The translations under genes and the position numbers were made by a program. A stretch of 64,000 nt of DNA from Pseudomonas sp. CC6-YY-74 (GTDB lineage Bacteria > Pseudomonadota > Gammaproteobacteria > Pseudomonadales > Pseudomonadaceae). Below, piece by piece: positions 62,753 to 64,000 of the stretch. Where the stretch lies: NCBI RefSeq assembly GCF_002025205.1, contig NZ_CP019947.1, positions 441,501 through 505,500 of the forward strand, in the 5' to 3' direction. Numbering within the stretch: the stretch's first letter is position 1; each line of letters starts with the position of its first letter. The notes beneath the pieces are model-generated. The model did not search any database and was not told where the DNA came from. It saw nothing but the letters and a program-made list of their open reading frames with translations.

Positions 62753-63403
62753 TCAGGGCTCCATTCCACGTTCGAGCAGGGCGAGGGTGTGCCGGGCGAG
62801 CGCCGCGTCGTCCAGTTCGGGGGCCGCAAACAGGCCGCGCCAGATGGGCGCGGCGGCATAGGGGAACAGGGTCAGGCCGATCAGCGAGACCACCAGCAGG
62901 CGCGGGTCGAGGTCGGGGTTCAGCGCACCGCGTCGCTGTGCGCTGGCGAAACGCTCGGCCAGCATGTGCGCCACCGCTGGGCCCACCCGGCTCATCAGCA
63001 ATTCGCGCAAGCCGCCGCCTTCGCACAGCACTTCGCGCACCCATAGCGGCGGTAGCCAGGGGTGCGCTTGAACGGTTCGACGCATGCCCTGAATGAAGCC
63101 GCTGACCAGCGCGATCGGCTCATCGCCGACCTGACGCAACTCCTGGCCGAGCCCCATCAGCAGCGGTAACAAGCGCTCTTCGGCCACCGTAGCGAGCAGT
63201 TTGGCTTTGTTGCCGAAATAATAGTTGACCAGCGCGGGCGTGACCCCGGCCTGCTGGGCGATGCTGCGCAGGCTGGAGGCCTTGATCCCGTCATGGGCGA
63301 AGGCTTGCACGGCGACGTCCAGCAAGCGTTCGCGCTGCGCGGGCGAATCACCGGCCGGTCGACCTGGTGCACGGGGGGTGGTTACTTTGGTGGGTGTCTT
63401 CAT
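62753..63403 (-). CDS. TetR-family regulator
   Basis: The 216-residue protein has a TetR DNA-binding N-terminus (RERLLDVAVQAFAHDGIKASSLRSIAQQAGVTPALVNYYFGNKAKLL in parts) and a helical ligand domain with PWLPPLWVREVLCEGG, resembling the YbiH/CecR type that controls the YbhG-F exporter in E. coli. It is first in the exporter operon, so it probably represses its own operon and responds to an exported compound. Confidence 0.9.
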   Translation of the reverse strand: MKTPTKVTTPRAPGRPAGDSPAQRERLLDVAVQAFAHDGIKASSLRSIAQQAGVTPALVNYYFGNKAKLLATVAEERLLPLLMGLGQELRQVGDEPIALVSGFIQGMRRTVQAHPWLPPLWVREVLCEGGGLRELLMSRVGPAVAHMLAERFASAQRRGALNPDLDPRLLVVSLIGLTLFPYAAAPIWRGLFAAPELDDAALARHTLALLERGMEP

Positions 63404-63434
63404 GAATTAAAATTAAATATAAATATAAATAAAC
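63404..63434 (-). promoter_or_regulatory. AT-rich promoter/operator of the export operon
   Basis: A run of TTTATATTTATATTTAATTTT-like sequence (minus strand) directly precedes the TetR ATG, in sharp contrast with the GC-rich surroundings. It contains overlapping TATATTTA repeats that could serve as -10 element and TetR site. Confidence 0.5.
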
Positions 63435-63514
63435 GCAAACAATAATTCTGCGCTGGTTGCAGTAAGGAAGGGCGCAAGGCGGCGACCGGCAAAGCCGGAC
63501 GCCGCAGGGCGTGC

Positions 63515-64000
63515 TTAGCGGGTGCCGAGGAAGTCGCGCTTGCCGATTGCCACACCGTTATGGCGCAGGATGGCGTAGGCGGTGGTGACGTGGAAATAGA
63601 AGTTGGGCATGACGTGGTCGAGCAGGAAGGCCTGGCCCTGGAAGTGGGTTTCCTTGCCGCGGCGCGAGAGGGTCACGGTGCGCTCCTCGTTGCCGTCGAT
63701 CTGCGCGGCGCTGACGCCTTGCAGAAAGGCCTGAACCTTGGCGATGCGTGCTTGCAGTTCGGCGAAGCTGGTTTCGTCATCGGCCTGGCTGGGCGCATCG
63801 ATACCGGCCAGCAGCGCCGTGCCGGCCGAGGCGCCGTCGCAGGCGACCTGGACCTGACGGCTCAGCGGGAACATATCGGGGGCCAGGCGGGCATTGAACA
63901 ATACGCTGGGGTCGATCTTGCGTGCTTCGGCGTCGGCGGCGGCGAGGCCGAGGATGGTCGACAGGTTGTTCAATTGACGGGTGAAGACCGGGATGGATGC
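63515..64000 (-). CDS. DUF1993-family protein (start beyond window)
   Basis: The frame is open to the last base of the window (reading ASIPVFTRQLNNLSTIL), so the start is outside; the TTG at 63973 is internal. The visible 161 residues show the DUF1993 pattern ARKIDPSVLFNARLAPDMFPLSRQVQVACD, DETSFAELQARI and LDHVMPNFYFHVTTAYAILRHNGV. It is a soluble helical bundle related to DinB-type folds; function unknown. It is separate from the exporter operon. Confidence 0.88.
   Translation of the reverse strand, partial: ASIPVFTRQLNNLSTILGLAAADAEARKIDPSVLFNARLAPDMFPLSRQVQVACDGASAGTALLAGIDAPSQADDETSFAELQARIAKVQAFLQGVSAAQIDGNEERTVTLSRRGKETHFQGQAFLLDHVMPNFYFHVTTAYAILRHNGVAIGKRDFLGTR

Overview
The window is a GC-rich Pseudomonas chromosome segment. 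The cinA(pncC)-recA-recX block, the FinR/fpr pair, an ErdR-type regulator next to dgkA, an rhlG-like reductase, a braCDEFG amino-acid transporter, opgGH and rapA all read as Pseudomonas genes. Several neighbours (LOG protein, MBL/beta-CASP hydrolase, a phosphoketolase-like remnant, a PA3611-like secreted protein, DTW protein, erdR, dgkA) follow an order I recall from around PA3603-PA3618 of P. aeruginosa. All family assignments are made by eye from protein sequence; no search was run.

Region 1 (1 to about 16.0 kb) is the right-hand end of a prophage or phage-tail-derived element lying directly upstream of cinA-recA, a locus (mutS/cinA) known to host prophages and tailocins in pseudomonads. 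It carries the end of a tape-measure-like gene, five further tail or structural genes including a likely receptor-binding fibre, a GH19 endolysin, an Rz/Rz1 spanin pair with Rz1 nested in Rz, an unusual CsrA-like protein, and a DNA adenine methylase behind a perfect-looking LexA box. Accessory cargo follows: an HNH nuclease, a DUF2938 membrane protein divergent from a MerR regulator, and a DUF2971 protein, all in lower-GC, repeat-rich DNA with a MITE-like element. No integrase, capsid gene or att site is visible, so intact prophage and tailocin cannot be told apart here.

Region 2 (16.2-34 kb) is core chromosome: pncC, recA with its LexA box, recX, a LOG-family protein, an MBL-fold hydrolase, a decayed TPP-enzyme pseudogene, a secreted PA3611-like protein, a DTW tRNA-modifying enzyme, an EamA exporter, erdR, dgkA, finR/fpr, a PAS-GAF-GGDEF cyclase, trmO, a DUF1326/DUF2182 pair, an rhlG-like reductase, a DUF1456 protein and an rRNA pseudouridine synthase.

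Region 3 (34-46 kb) holds transport. The braCDEFG branched-chain amino-acid ABC operon has a hairpin between braC and braD. A PhnD/C/E/E-type ABC transporter is followed by a dehydrogenase plus a hydroxypyruvate-isomerase-like gene. Two related 46-bp repeats flank this second transporter block.

Region 4 (46-64 kb) holds a periplasmic-binding-domain/GGDEF fusion, opgH/opgG with an acyltransferase upstream, an MFS carrier, rapA, a small hypothetical gene, alkB with a tiny partner, a 38-residue CcoM-like membrane protein behind two Anr/FNR-type boxes, a TetR-HlyD-ABC-ABC2 export operon and the end of a DUF1993 gene.
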